Positions 45,065 through 52,699 of a DNA stretch of 64,000 nt are shown here, piece after piece. The translations under genes were made by a program, and so were the position numbers. The notes under the pieces are model-generated. The model was not told the origin of the DNA, made no database searches, and was given only the letters and a program-made list of their open reading frames with translations. Source of the DNA: Nocardioides dokdonensis FR1436 (GTDB lineage Bacteria; Actinomycetota; Actinomycetes; Propionibacteriales; Nocardioidaceae); assembly GCF_001653335.1 (NCBI RefSeq), contig NZ_CP015079.1:3286001-3350000 (forward strand). Direction: 5' to 3'. Within the stretch, counting starts at the first letter, position 1. Every line of letters starts with the position of its first letter.

Positions 45065-45493
45065 ATGACTCTTGCCGACCGCACCTTTCCGGGAGCCGTG
45101 AGGACGCGGCTTCCGCTGGTCGTCCTCCTGTGCGCAGTCGCGCTCGGAATCGTTGGCATGCACGGGCTGGCGTCCGGGCCGGACTCCGGCGAGCACGTGG
45201 GGCACCACGCCGCCCCGACGATCATGATGACCACCGACACCGCCGCGGGCGTGGTCGCCTCCCCGGGTGTCGCTGCCGGGGACCAGGCCCCACCGGCGGA
45301 TGACGGGGGGTTGCTCGCGCTGTGCCTGATGGTGCTCACGCCGGGTCTTGCGCTGGGCTTGTGGATGTTCGCCACCGCGGCACGGAACGGAGGATGGCGT
45401 CTGCCGCGCCTAGTGCCGTGGGCCATCGCCGCGCTCGACGTGACGGGGCTGCCACCGCCGTTCGAACGACAGCTGACCGTACTCCGGATCTGA
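45065..45493 (+). CDS. DUF6153-family membrane-associated protein
   Basis: A 142-residue protein with two hydrophobic segments: residues 17-36 (LPLVVLLCAVALGIVGMHGL) and about 82-105 (LLALCLMVLTPGLALGLWMF). A short His/Met/Asp-containing loop lies between them (GEHVGHHAAPTIMM). This layout matches DUF6153, small actinobacterial proteins often found with DUF305 and copper-related genes. AGGAGG lies directly before the ATG. It leads the run of genes that ends in the Nuo-like operon. The His/Met loop suggests metal contact, but no function is proven. Confidence 0.65.
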   Translation: MTLADRTFPGAVRTRLPLVVLLCAVALGIVGMHGLASGPDSGEHVGHHAAPTIMMTTDTAAGVVASPGVAAGDQAPPADDGGLLALCLMVLTPGLALGLWMFATAARNGGWRLPRLVPWAIAALDVTGLPPPFERQLTVLRI

Positions 45494-45572
45494 TCAGGCA
45501 CACCGGCGCACCACCCGCATGGGTCCGGTGCGTCAGTCCTGCCAGTCATTCGATCTCATTTGGAGTATTCGC

Positions 45573-46445
45573 ATGTGCGCGACGCGCAAATCGCTGAGTC
45601 TGTCTTCTGGTCTCCCTCTGGTGGTCGGCCTCTCCACGGCCGCGGCCCTGCTCGCCGCCTGCAGCTCTTCAGAGAACCCGACCGCCTCCAACGCCGCTGC
45701 GGCCGGGGAGGAGTTCGGCCATATCCACTCTCTCGACGTGAACCCGGCGGACGACACGCTCTATGTCGCGAGTCATCACGGGGTGTTCGCCCTCGGTGCC
45801 GACGGGTTCGAGCGTGTGGGGGAGGGGCGTTTCGACGCGATGTCGTTCACCATCGCCGACGCGGACCGCTTCCTGATGAGTGGTCACCCCGAGCCGGGCG
45901 CCGGCGGACCCGCGCACTTCGGACTCTCCGAGTCCACCGACACCGGGCGGACGTGGAGGTCGCTCTCGCTGGAAGGCGAGGCGGACTTCCACGCGCTCGA
46001 GGCGGCCGGTGACCGCGTGTACGGGGTCGACTCTCAAAGCGGGCGTCTCATGATCACCGAGGACGGCAGGCGATGGCGCGACCTGGGCCAGTTGCCCGCC
46101 GCCGACGTGGCCGCCCATCCAGGCAACCCCGATCTTGTGCTGCTGACCGATGGCAGCGGCTCGCTCGTCCGACTCCAGGTCTCCGGGTCTCCCGAGCTCG
46201 TGGAGTCAGCACCGCGATTGGTGCTCCTGGACTGGGACAGCGAGGACCTGCTGGTCGGGGCAGGCCCTGAGGGCTCGGTCTACCGCAGCGATGACGGTGG
46301 GGACTCCTGGCGGGAGGTGGGATCACTCCCGGACGTGCCCCACGCGCTGACCGCCACCGAGTCGCGCTGGTATGCCGCCACGGAGGGCGGCGTCCTCGTG
46401 TCCACCGACGGGGGCGCCACGTGGTCCGAGGTGGGCGCCGGATGA
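45573..46445 (+). CDS. Lipoprotein with sialidase-like (F510_1955-type) beta-propeller
   Basis: A 290-residue exported protein. The signal peptide ends in the lipobox LLAACSSS (Cys at about residue 29), so it is a predicted lipoprotein. Mature repeats read GHIHSLDVNPADDTLYVASH, STDTGRTWRSL, SDDGGDSWREVGSLPDV and STDGGATWSEVGAG. The SxDGGxTW Asp-box-like motifs are typical of sialidase/BNR propellers and match the F510_1955 type. The Asp boxes are structural; glycosidase activity is doubtful. It is followed by a SHOCT gene and the multicopper oxidase gene. The family often sits beside copper-resistance genes. Confidence 0.8.
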   Translation: MCATRKSLSLSSGLPLVVGLSTAAALLAACSSSENPTASNAAAAGEEFGHIHSLDVNPADDTLYVASHHGVFALGADGFERVGEGRFDAMSFTIADADRFLMSGHPEPGAGGPAHFGLSESTDTGRTWRSLSLEGEADFHALEAAGDRVYGVDSQSGRLMITEDGRRWRDLGQLPAADVAAHPGNPDLVLLTDGSGSLVRLQVSGSPELVESAPRLVLLDWDSEDLLVGAGPEGSVYRSDDGGDSWREVGSLPDVPHALTATESRWYAATEGGVLVSTDGGATWSEVGAG

Positions 46446-46500
46446 CGCCACGCCCGTCCCGCAGGTCCGGTGTCCGGCCGTGGGCCGAGGTTGATCAGCC

Positions 46501-46728
46501 ATGACCGCGTTGTTCTACGGAGTGTTGCTGGTCCTCGGCGTCGTGCTCCTTGTGGTGACGGCGGTGCGCGTGCTTGTCGGAGGCCTCGAAGCCGGTTCGG
46601 GGCGGCCTGGCCGGCCGAGCGGGACGGGTGGTGCCCGACAGATCCTTGAGGAGCGGTACGCGGCAGGCGAGCTGAGCACGGAGGAGTACCAGCACCGGTC
46701 GCGCGTCCTGGGGGAGGAGAGGCCATGA
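46501..46728 (+). CDS. Small membrane protein with SHOCT domain
   Basis: A 75-residue protein: one membrane segment (LFYGVLLVLGVVLLVVTAVRV) followed by a Gly/Pro linker and a SHOCT helix pair (ARQILEERYAAGELSTEEYQ). SHOCT domains are short C-terminal oligomerisation modules. It overlaps the multicopper oxidase start by four bases. A second, similar protein follows the oxidase, and the two share the order membrane helix, linker, SHOCT. Confidence 0.85.
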   Translation: MTALFYGVLLVLGVVLLVVTAVRVLVGGLEAGSGRPGRPSGTGGARQILEERYAAGELSTEEYQHRSRVLGEERP

Positions 46729-48191
46729 AACCGATCAGCCGACGCGCGGCTCTGACGATCGGCAGTGCCGGCCTGGCGGGCACCGTCGTTGGTGGCACGG
46801 GCCTGTGGCGCGAGCTGTCCACCTCGGTCCTGGACCCCGTCGCCGGGGAACTGTTCACCGAGCCCGAGGTTCTCCGGAGTGCCGGCGGCCTGCTGGAGGT
46901 ACGGCTGGAGGCTGCGCTGGGCAAGCACGAGGTCGCCGGACGCGAAGCGACGACCCTGGGCTACAACGGCGGCGTGCCGGGTCCCACGTTGCGGCTGCGA
47001 CCGGGCGACACGTTGCGGGTGGAGCTGGTGAACCGGCTCGATCGGGTCACGAACCTGCACGTGCACGGGCTGCACGTCTCACCCGAAGGCAACGGCGACA
47101 ACGTGTTCGTCGCTGTCGAACCGGGCCGGGCGCATCGCTACGAGTATCGGTTGCCCGACAACCATCCACCAGGCGCGTACTGGTACCACCCGCACCACCA
47201 CGGCACGGTCGCGGACCAGGTGTTCGGCGGACTCTACGGCGCCATCATCGTGGAGGACGACGAGGAGCTCCGCGTCGACCGGGAACGGGTCATGGTCGTC
47301 TCCGACATCACCCTGGACTCCGGCGGCTCGCTGGTCAGCCCGTCCACCATGGAGCAGATGATGGGCCGCGAGGGTGAGCTCGTCCTGGTCAACGGTGCCG
47401 CCAAGCCGGACCTCAAGGGCCGCTCGGGGGAGCGTGAACGGTGGCGGATCATCAACGCCTGCACCGCCCGCTACCTCGCGCTGAGGCTGCCAGAACAGCG
47501 CGCCCGGGTTGTTGGCCGCGACGTGGGTCGGCTGCCCCGGGACACGGCGTTGGATGACGTCGTGCTCGCCCCCGGGAACCGGCTCGACCTGGTGGTCGAC
47601 CTTTCCGAGGGAGGCAGCGAGCTCACCGCGATGCCGGTCGACCGCGGCGGCATGATGGGCCAGATGATGGGCGGGGGCCCGAGGCCAGGGGGTAGCGGTC
47701 CGGTGACCCTCGCCCGCTTGAGCGTTTCCGCGAGCGGCAACCGAGCCGTGGGTGAGATCCCCGCGGGCCCGGCTGTCCGCGACCTGCGTGACGATGACGT
47801 CGATGGTCGTCGGTCGATCACCTTCCAGATGGGCATGGGCGGGATGATGGGCGGCGGCGACAGTCCGATGAGCTTCACCTTCGACGGTGAGGAGTTCGAC
47901 GCCGACCGGATCGACCAGCAGGTGGGGATGGACACGGTGGAGGAGTGGACCATCGGCAATGACAGCCCGATGGATCATCCCTTCCATCTGCACGTGTGGC
48001 CGATGCAGCTGCTGGAGGTCGACGGCCGCGAGCTGTCTGAGCCGGTCTGGCTCGACGTCGTGAACGTTCCCGCCCGCAGCCAGGTCAAGGTCCGGGTCGC
48101 GTTCGAGGACTTCGGCGGTCGGACCGTCTACCACTGTCACATCCTCGACCACGAGGACCGGGGAATGATGGGCACCGTTCTGGCCAGTTGA
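46725..48191 (+). CDS. Multicopper oxidase (CueO/CopA-like) with Tat signal
   Basis: This 488-residue oxidase has a twin-arginine signal (ISRRAALTIGSAGLAGTVVG), so it is exported folded. Copper-site motifs are in place: LHVHGLHVSP, YWYHPHHHGTVADQ, HPFHLHVWPM and VYHCHILDHEDRGMMG (T1 Cys with its His and Met). The middle has Met-rich loops (GGMMGQMMGGGPRPGG and MGMGGMMGGGDSPMSF) like those that bind Cu(I) in CueO. It would oxidise Cu(I) to less toxic Cu(II) at the cell surface. It overlaps the SHOCT gene by four bases and precedes a second SHOCT gene and a DUF305 gene, which supports a copper-handling locus. Confidence 0.93.
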   Translation: MKPISRRAALTIGSAGLAGTVVGGTGLWRELSTSVLDPVAGELFTEPEVLRSAGGLLEVRLEAALGKHEVAGREATTLGYNGGVPGPTLRLRPGDTLRVELVNRLDRVTNLHVHGLHVSPEGNGDNVFVAVEPGRAHRYEYRLPDNHPPGAYWYHPHHHGTVADQVFGGLYGAIIVEDDEELRVDRERVMVVSDITLDSGGSLVSPSTMEQMMGREGELVLVNGAAKPDLKGRSGERERWRIINACTARYLALRLPEQRARVVGRDVGRLPRDTALDDVVLAPGNRLDLVVDLSEGGSELTAMPVDRGGMMGQMMGGGPRPGGSGPVTLARLSVSASGNRAVGEIPAGPAVRDLRDDDVDGRRSITFQMGMGGMMGGGDSPMSFTFDGEEFDADRIDQQVGMDTVEEWTIGNDSPMDHPFHLHVWPMQLLEVDGRELSEPVWLDVVNVPARSQVKVRVAFEDFGGRTVYHCHILDHEDRGMMGTVLAS

Positions 48192-48278
48192 CCGCGCGGC
48201 GGTTACTGCCCCGGGCCGGCCGACTGACAAACACAGCGGAGCCCTCGGGGCTCTAGGAATGAAAGAGAGGTGAGACCC

Positions 48279-48542
48279 ATGTATGGCAACGGAGGGGGCA
48301 TGGGCTGGATGTGGTTCATCTGGCCGATCATGATCCTGGTCATCGTTCTCGTCGTTGTGCTGCTGGTTCGCGGCAGCGGCGGAGGCACGAACCGCGGCAG
48401 TGGCAGTGCGCCACCGCCTGGACCGGTGACCGGGAGAACTCGAGCGCAAGAGATCCTCGACGAGCGCTACGCCCGTGGCGAGCTCACCGACGAGGAGTAC
48501 CAGGACCGTCTCCGTCAGCTCCGAGGCGACAGCGACCGGTAG
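48279..48542 (+). CDS. Second small membrane SHOCT protein
   Basis: An 87-residue protein: a Gly/Met/Trp-rich start (MYGNGGGMGWMWFIWPIMIL), one membrane segment, then a Gly/Ser/Pro linker and a SHOCT domain (AQEILDERYARGELTDEEYQ). It is a near-duplicate in plan of the SHOCT protein at 46501. The ATG at 48279 has AGAGG eight bases upstream. The Met-rich start suggests metal-related duty at the membrane; that is inference. Confidence 0.85.
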   Translation: MYGNGGGMGWMWFIWPIMILVIVLVVVLLVRGSGGGTNRGSGSAPPPGPVTGRTRAQEILDERYARGELTDEEYQDRLRQLRGDSDR

Positions 48543-48636
48543 ACGCGGGCGGAACCATTGCGCCGGATCACCGACGACAAGCTCCGGTGCCGCAACCGGC
48601 GATGTGGATACGTACCCCGATGAGAGGAGTCCCAGC

Positions 48637-49212
48637 ATGACCACGAAGTCCGATCAGAACCAGTCCTCCGAGCACGAGGAGCACAAGAAGCACGAGCGCA
48701 GGATGTACCTCATCTTCGCGGCGATGATCACCACGTCGACGGTGACGATGTTCCTGCTCACCTACACCAACGCGTTCACCTGGTCGCACATGACGTTCAG
48801 TGAGGAGCGGGTCTACATGTCGATCCTCATGGGGTCGGCGATGACGGTCATCATGCTCGGCTTCATGTGGGGGATGATGTACAAGAACGTCAAGGTCAAC
48901 GTCGCCATCATCGTGGCCGCGCTCGTGGTGGGGGGCTCCGCGTTGTGGCTGTCCCGGTCTCAGACCTTCGTGCAGGACGAGTCCTACATGAAGGGCATGA
49001 TCCCGCACCACTCGATCGCGATCCTCACCAGCGAGCGGTCCGAGATCGAAGACGTGCGTGTGCGCAAGCTGGCCGACGAGATCATCAAGGCTCAGCGCAT
49101 CGAGATCGCCGAGATGAAGTGGCTGATCGAGGACATCGAGAAGAACGGTGCCGCCACCACCGAGGAAGAGGCCAAGCAGCGCCCCGTCCCGGACTTCGAG
49201 GCAAGCCCCTGA
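48637..49212 (+). CDS. DUF305-domain membrane protein
   Basis: A 191-residue protein: a charged N-terminus (SSEHEEHKKHERRMYLIF), then three membrane segments (to about residue 108), then an outer DUF305 domain with the signature QDESYMKGMIPHHSIAILTS and IEIAEMKWLI. DUF305 proteins are found beside copper genes and have been linked to copper binding through the conserved Met/His helices. The ATG at 48637 follows GAGAGGAGTCCC, a good ribosome binding site. It lies 58 bases before nuoA, which joins the copper genes to the complex I-like operon. Confidence 0.88.
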   Translation: MTTKSDQNQSSEHEEHKKHERRMYLIFAAMITTSTVTMFLLTYTNAFTWSHMTFSEERVYMSILMGSAMTVIMLGFMWGMMYKNVKVNVAIIVAALVVGGSALWLSRSQTFVQDESYMKGMIPHHSIAILTSERSEIEDVRVRKLADEIIKAQRIEIAEMKWLIEDIEKNGAATTEEEAKQRPVPDFEASP

Positions 49213-49270
49213 GCACGGATCCCTCTCCATAGCCAGCCAGTGGCGACGATCTGAACGCGAGAGGAGAGTC

Positions 49271-49615
49271 ATGTACGCAGGGGTTGTCGTGATGGCGAGC
49301 GCGGTCGGGGTACTCGTACTCGGGCTGTACGCGCTGCACAGGCTCACCGCCGTAGCGCCAGACTCGCTAAACGTGCTTCCGTTCGAGTCGGGCTGGGCCC
49401 CCGAGCAGCACGCACTGTCGCGGTACCACGTGCGCTGGTACCTCGCGACGCTGCTCTTCCTCGCCTTCGACGTCGAGATGCTGTTCATGTATCCCTGGGC
49501 GGTCGTCGTCGCACAGGTCGGCGTGACCGCGGTCGTCGAGATGTTCCTCTTCTTGGCTGCCTTGTTCGCCGCCGTGCTCTGGGCATGGCGGGAGGGGGCA
49601 CTGCGTTGGGTCTGA
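49271..49615 (+). CDS. nuoA: NADH-quinone oxidoreductase subunit A-like protein
   Basis: A 114-residue NuoA homologue with three membrane segments. The family signature is clear: the loop LPFESGWAPEQHALSRYHVR followed by WYLATLLFLAFDVEMLFMYP. The usual 'YECG' Cys (FESG here) is replaced, so the loop cysteine of ordinary NuoA is missing. In complex I this subunit holds the junction between NuoH, J, K and the NuoB/D module. It has AGGAGAG before the ATG and is overlapped by the fusion gene. It opens a cluster with no nuoB, C, D, E, F, G or I. Confidence 0.9.
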   Translation: MYAGVVVMASAVGVLVLGLYALHRLTAVAPDSLNVLPFESGWAPEQHALSRYHVRWYLATLLFLAFDVEMLFMYPWAVVVAQVGVTAVVEMFLFLAALFAAVLWAWREGALRWV

Positions 49616-50874
49616 GTGACGCGATCGCACGGAGCGCTTCCCGGCACGCTCACGCTCTGGTCGTCGAGGTGCCGGGCTCGTGGCGCACGCGAATGGCGGC
49701 GGAGCGCAACGTGGCCGCCCGAGGATGGCGCCTCGCCATCTCACCCGCGGACGCCGACGTGCTCGTCGTGTGCGGCGAACCCGGGCCGGGGCTCGCGGAG
49801 GCGATCGAGGGCATCTGGCACCAGATGCCGGGACCTCGGGTGCGCGTTTACGCGCACGCGGGCGACGAGGTGGGTGCTCGACTGGACGAAGCACACACCG
49901 GCCTGCTCGACACCGACCACCACCGCCGTGACGCGCAGGAGCGACCCACCGCCTCCGAACTCGTCGCCGAGCAGGCCGGATCTCGAGCCGAGAGTCATGG
50001 TGGCCATGGAGACACGGACCACGGTTCAGCCGGCGGCCACGAAGGCATGGACCACGAGGGCCACGAGGGCATGGACCACGGCAGCCACGAGGGCATGGAC
50101 CACGGCAGCCACGAGGGCATGGACCACGGCAGCCACGAGGGCATGGACCACGGCGCCCACGAAGGCATGGACCACGGCGACATGGAGATGTCACCGGGAG
50201 GGATTCCGCTCGCGGAGGGCGGTGAGGACCGAGATGGCCTCGAGATGGACGTCTTGCAGGTGCGTCTCGGGCCTGTGCTGCCGCACTGGCCGGCCGGTCT
50301 GGTGTTGCGCTGCTCGCTGCAGGGCGATGTGATTGTCGAGGCAAAGGCCGAGCTCGTCGACGGGCGTGCCCGCCAGGATGACGAAGTTGTCGGGCCGGCC
50401 CGCGGCATCGACAACATCGCCTCGCTGCTGGCGTTGGCGGGGTGGGACGACGCTGCGGCAGAGGCCCGAAGGATCCGCGACACCGCCCTCGAGCCCGGGG
50501 ACGGAGCGGCGGGGTCGGAACTCGAGCGTCTGCGCCGGAGGGTCCGTCGTTCGTGGACGTTGCGCTGGTCGTTGTCAGGCCTCAGGCGGCTGAGCGACGA
50601 GGACGCCCACGCCCGGGGGTTGCCGGCCGACGCGGTCGGTGACACCTATGAGCGGCTGATGGGCATGCTGGACCGGGCGGTCGCCGGTGTTGCCGCGACC
50701 GCCGCCGGTGACATCGGCACTCGGACGAACGACGCCGGCCGGACACTCTCGACCGACCACCTGGCGCATCTGGTCATGGGTCTGGATCTGGCCACGGCAC
50801 GTCTGGTCCTCGCCAGCCTCGACATCCACGAGCTGCTCGCCGGACAGGCGGAGCACGAGGTGTCGCATGGCTGA
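49585..50874 (+). CDS. NuoB-like/NuoD-like fusion with His-rich repeat linker, no Fe-S cysteines
   Basis: This 429-residue protein occupies the place of nuoBCD. Residues 1-115 resemble a degenerate NuoB: SPADADVLVVCGEPGPGLAE then IWHQMPGPRVRVY aligns with the NuoB 'SPRQSDVMIVAG...YDQMPEPRW' region. None of the four NuoB cluster cysteines is present; the whole protein has only two Cys. Residues 140-205 are His/Met-rich, with six HEGMDHGS-type repeats. Residues 225-429 resemble a worn NuoD: VRLGPVLPHWPAGLVLRCSL against NuoD 'MGPQHPSTHGVLRLVLEL', then an ELERLRRRVRRSW helix like NuoD's 'ELERISSHLL'. The start may be the TTG at 49606, with GGAGGGGG at a better distance. It overlaps nuoA and nuoH. 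The redox role should be lost; the linker probably binds metal. Confidence 0.75.
   Translation: MAGGGTALGLSDAIARSASRHAHALVVEVPGSWRTRMAAERNVAARGWRLAISPADADVLVVCGEPGPGLAEAIEGIWHQMPGPRVRVYAHAGDEVGARLDEAHTGLLDTDHHRRDAQERPTASELVAEQAGSRAESHGGHGDTDHGSAGGHEGMDHEGHEGMDHGSHEGMDHGSHEGMDHGSHEGMDHGAHEGMDHGDMEMSPGGIPLAEGGEDRDGLEMDVLQVRLGPVLPHWPAGLVLRCSLQGDVIVEAKAELVDGRARQDDEVVGPARGIDNIASLLALAGWDDAAAEARRIRDTALEPGDGAAGSELERLRRRVRRSWTLRWSLSGLRRLSDEDAHARGLPADAVGDTYERLMGMLDRAVAGVAATAAGDIGTRTNDAGRTLSTDHLAHLVMGLDLATARLVLASLDIHELLAGQAEHEVSHG
50038..50181 (+). repeat. 24-bp tandem repeat, six copies, encoding HEGMDHGS units
   Basis: Six tandem 24-bp units inside the fusion gene encode HEGMDHEG, HEGMDHGS three times, HEGMDHGA and HEGMDHGD. 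The three middle units are nearly identical at the DNA level, a sign of recent expansion. The coding result is an array of His, Asp and Met residues suited to binding copper or another soft/borderline metal. Confidence 0.9.
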
Positions 50875-51832
50875 CCCGATGCCGATGACGGACTCGCCGA
50901 TCACCACCGTGGCGCCCGGCTGGGCGATTGCCGCGTTGGGGATTCTCGGTGCGCTGGCCGTAACCGCTGCCATGCTGGACGGTGCCCTCGCCGCGCGTGC
51001 GGGGGGCGGGCCGGGCGGGAAGATGGGCGGGCCGGTCCGGCCGTTCGGTGAAGCGGCCCGGCTGATGCGGCAGCGACGTCGTACCACCGTCGAAGCCGAC
51101 CGCCTGCTGTGGCGCATCGGGGGTGCCGGGCTGCTGGTAGTGGCGGCGCTGATGGTGACGGTCGTGCCGTTGGGGGAGTGGACAATCTTCGACCTCGACG
51201 TGGGCGTCATGTGGTTCAACGCCATGGACGTGATGGTCTGGGCGCTGGTGTGGCTAACCGGGTGGGGTGCGAACTCGGCACACTCGCTGGTCGGCGGCTA
51301 CCGGTTCCTGGCGCACGGACTGGGCTACGAGCTCCCGTTGATGTTCGCCCTGGTCGCTCCGGCGATCGCCGCGGAGAGCCTGAACGTGGGCGCGGTCGCG
51401 GCGGCCCAGGAGGGCCTCTGGTTCGCTGTCTGGATGCCGGTGGCGTTCCTGGTCTACCTGCTCGGGGTCGCGGCCTTCTCTGTGTGGGGGCCTTTCGCCC
51501 CGGCGATCGGCACGGACGTCTCCGGCGGCGCACGGGTGGAGCTGTCGGGCGTGGACCGGCTGGTGTTCGAGGCGGGGCGATACGCGCTGCTGGCCGCCGG
51601 CGCGGCGTTCGCGGTCCCGATGTTCCTCGGCGGCGGCGCCGGTCCGCTGCTGCCGGGATGGGCCTGGGTGCTGGTGAAGACCGTTGCCCTGCTCGCGGTC
51701 CTGGTCTGGCTGCGGCGGCGGCTGCCGGCCTTCCGGCCGGACAAGTTCATGGAGGTGGGCTGGATGCTGCTGCTCCCGGCCGTGCTGCTGCAGGACCTGG
51801 TCGTCGCCGTCATTGCCGTCTGGAGGTCGTGA
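50867..51832 (+). CDS. nuoH: NADH-quinone oxidoreductase subunit H-like protein
   Basis: A 321-residue NuoH homologue with about eight membrane segments. Recognisable parts are VGGYRFLAHGLGYELPLMFALV, which matches the NuoH quinone-site loop, and WMPVAFLVYLLGVAAFSVWG. The usual PFDLPEAE segment is replaced by DVSGGARVELSGVDRLVFEA, so several acidic residues that shape the quinone channel have changed. The ATG at 50867 has GAGG upstream and overlaps the fusion gene stop by eight bases. In complex I NuoH forms the quinone cavity floor with NuoB and NuoD; here those partners are the fused, cysteine-less protein. Confidence 0.88.
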   Translation: MADPMPMTDSPITTVAPGWAIAALGILGALAVTAAMLDGALAARAGGGPGGKMGGPVRPFGEAARLMRQRRRTTVEADRLLWRIGGAGLLVVAALMVTVVPLGEWTIFDLDVGVMWFNAMDVMVWALVWLTGWGANSAHSLVGGYRFLAHGLGYELPLMFALVAPAIAAESLNVGAVAAAQEGLWFAVWMPVAFLVYLLGVAAFSVWGPFAPAIGTDVSGGARVELSGVDRLVFEAGRYALLAAGAAFAVPMFLGGGAGPLLPGWAWVLVKTVALLAVLVWLRRRLPAFRPDKFMEVGWMLLLPAVLLQDLVVAVIAVWRS

Positions 51833-51834
51833 AC

Positions 51835-52398
51835 GTGATCAGTGACATCGCCTTCTGGGGGGTCGGGCTCGTCGCGGTGGTCGGCGGCGCCGCGGTCTTC
51901 TACGTCGACTCGATGGCTCGAGCGACGTACGCCCTCGCCCTGTCCTTCGTCGCGGTTGGGCTGCAGGTGCTCTTCCTGCAGCAGAACTACGTCGGCGTGG
52001 TGACGATCCTGATGATGGTCATGGAGATGGCGATCATGGCCGTCTACATGGTCATGTTTATGGGGATGAACCCCGCGCTGATGCCGATGAGCATGGTGCA
52101 CAGCAACAAGACCGCTATCGCCGTCGCCGTGACCACGTTCCTGGCGCTCGCGACGGGCATCCTGATGGTCGACTGGCCCACCCGCAGGGGCAGTCCACCG
52201 CCGGACGTCACCATGGCGCTGGGGGAATCGTTGATGGGCCCGAAGATGCTGGTGATGGCCGTGATCAGCCCGGTGATGGTGGCCACCATCGTGGCCGGCG
52301 TCGTCCTCGCGGCGCACCGCACCCGCTACGACCGGTTCGGCGATGACCTGAAGCAGCGCCCCGCAGACGACCCCCAGCCCGGAGGTGTCGGCAGATGA
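51835..52398 (+). CDS. nuoJ: NADH-quinone oxidoreductase subunit J-like protein, methionine-rich
   Basis: A 187-residue NuoJ homologue with five membrane segments. The GTG at 51835 is chosen because GGAGG lies eight bases upstream; the GTG at 51829 is too close. The key third segment, which in complex I has VYAGAIMVLFLFV with an essential Tyr and pi-bulge, reads ILMMVMEMAIMAVYMVMF here. From residue 58 to 88 there are 12 methionines in 31 residues. That is extreme and resembles Met arrays that carry Cu(I) in copper transporters. It overlaps nuoK by four bases. Confidence 0.88.
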   Translation: MISDIAFWGVGLVAVVGGAAVFYVDSMARATYALALSFVAVGLQVLFLQQNYVGVVTILMMVMEMAIMAVYMVMFMGMNPALMPMSMVHSNKTAIAVAVTTFLALATGILMVDWPTRRGSPPPDVTMALGESLMGPKMLVMAVISPVMVATIVAGVVLAAHRTRYDRFGDDLKQRPADDPQPGGVGR

Positions 52399-52697
52399 CC
52401 TTGGAGGCGACCCTGCTCATCGCCGCGGCGATCTTCAGCGTCGGGCTGTACGGCGCGATCTCCCAGCAGGTGGTGGTGATGGTGATGATGGGCCTGGAGC
52501 TCATGATCAACGCTGTCATCCTCGCCGCTGCCGGCGTCTGGTGGTTCCTCGCTCCCGCCCCGACCGGGCAGGTCCTCCTTATGGTGATCATCGCCGCGAT
52601 GACCGTGGAGATGGCGATGGGCTTCGCGGTCGCCACGCTGCTGCATCGTGAGCGTGGTGCCGACATGACCGACATGGCCACGGACCTGTCGGGGTGA
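52395..52697 (+). CDS. nuoK: NADH-quinone oxidoreductase subunit K-like protein
   Basis: A 100-residue NuoK with three membrane segments. The family core reads VVVMVMMGLELMINAVILAA, keeping the Glu of GLELM, and a second buried Glu is in MTVEMAMGFAVA. Both glutamates are part of the proton path in complex I. Methionines are again frequent around these residues. It overlaps nuoJ and nuoL by four bases each. Confidence 0.92.
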   Translation: MTLEATLLIAAAIFSVGLYGAISQQVVVMVMMGLELMINAVILAAAGVWWFLAPAPTGQVLLMVIIAAMTVEMAMGFAVATLLHRERGADMTDMATDLSG

Positions 52698-52699
52698 CC

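Noticed and set aside
47079..48644. 521-residue open frame antisense to the multicopper oxidase gene
   Set aside because: It is a His/Arg/Val-rich shadow; the sense strand has complete copper-site motifs.
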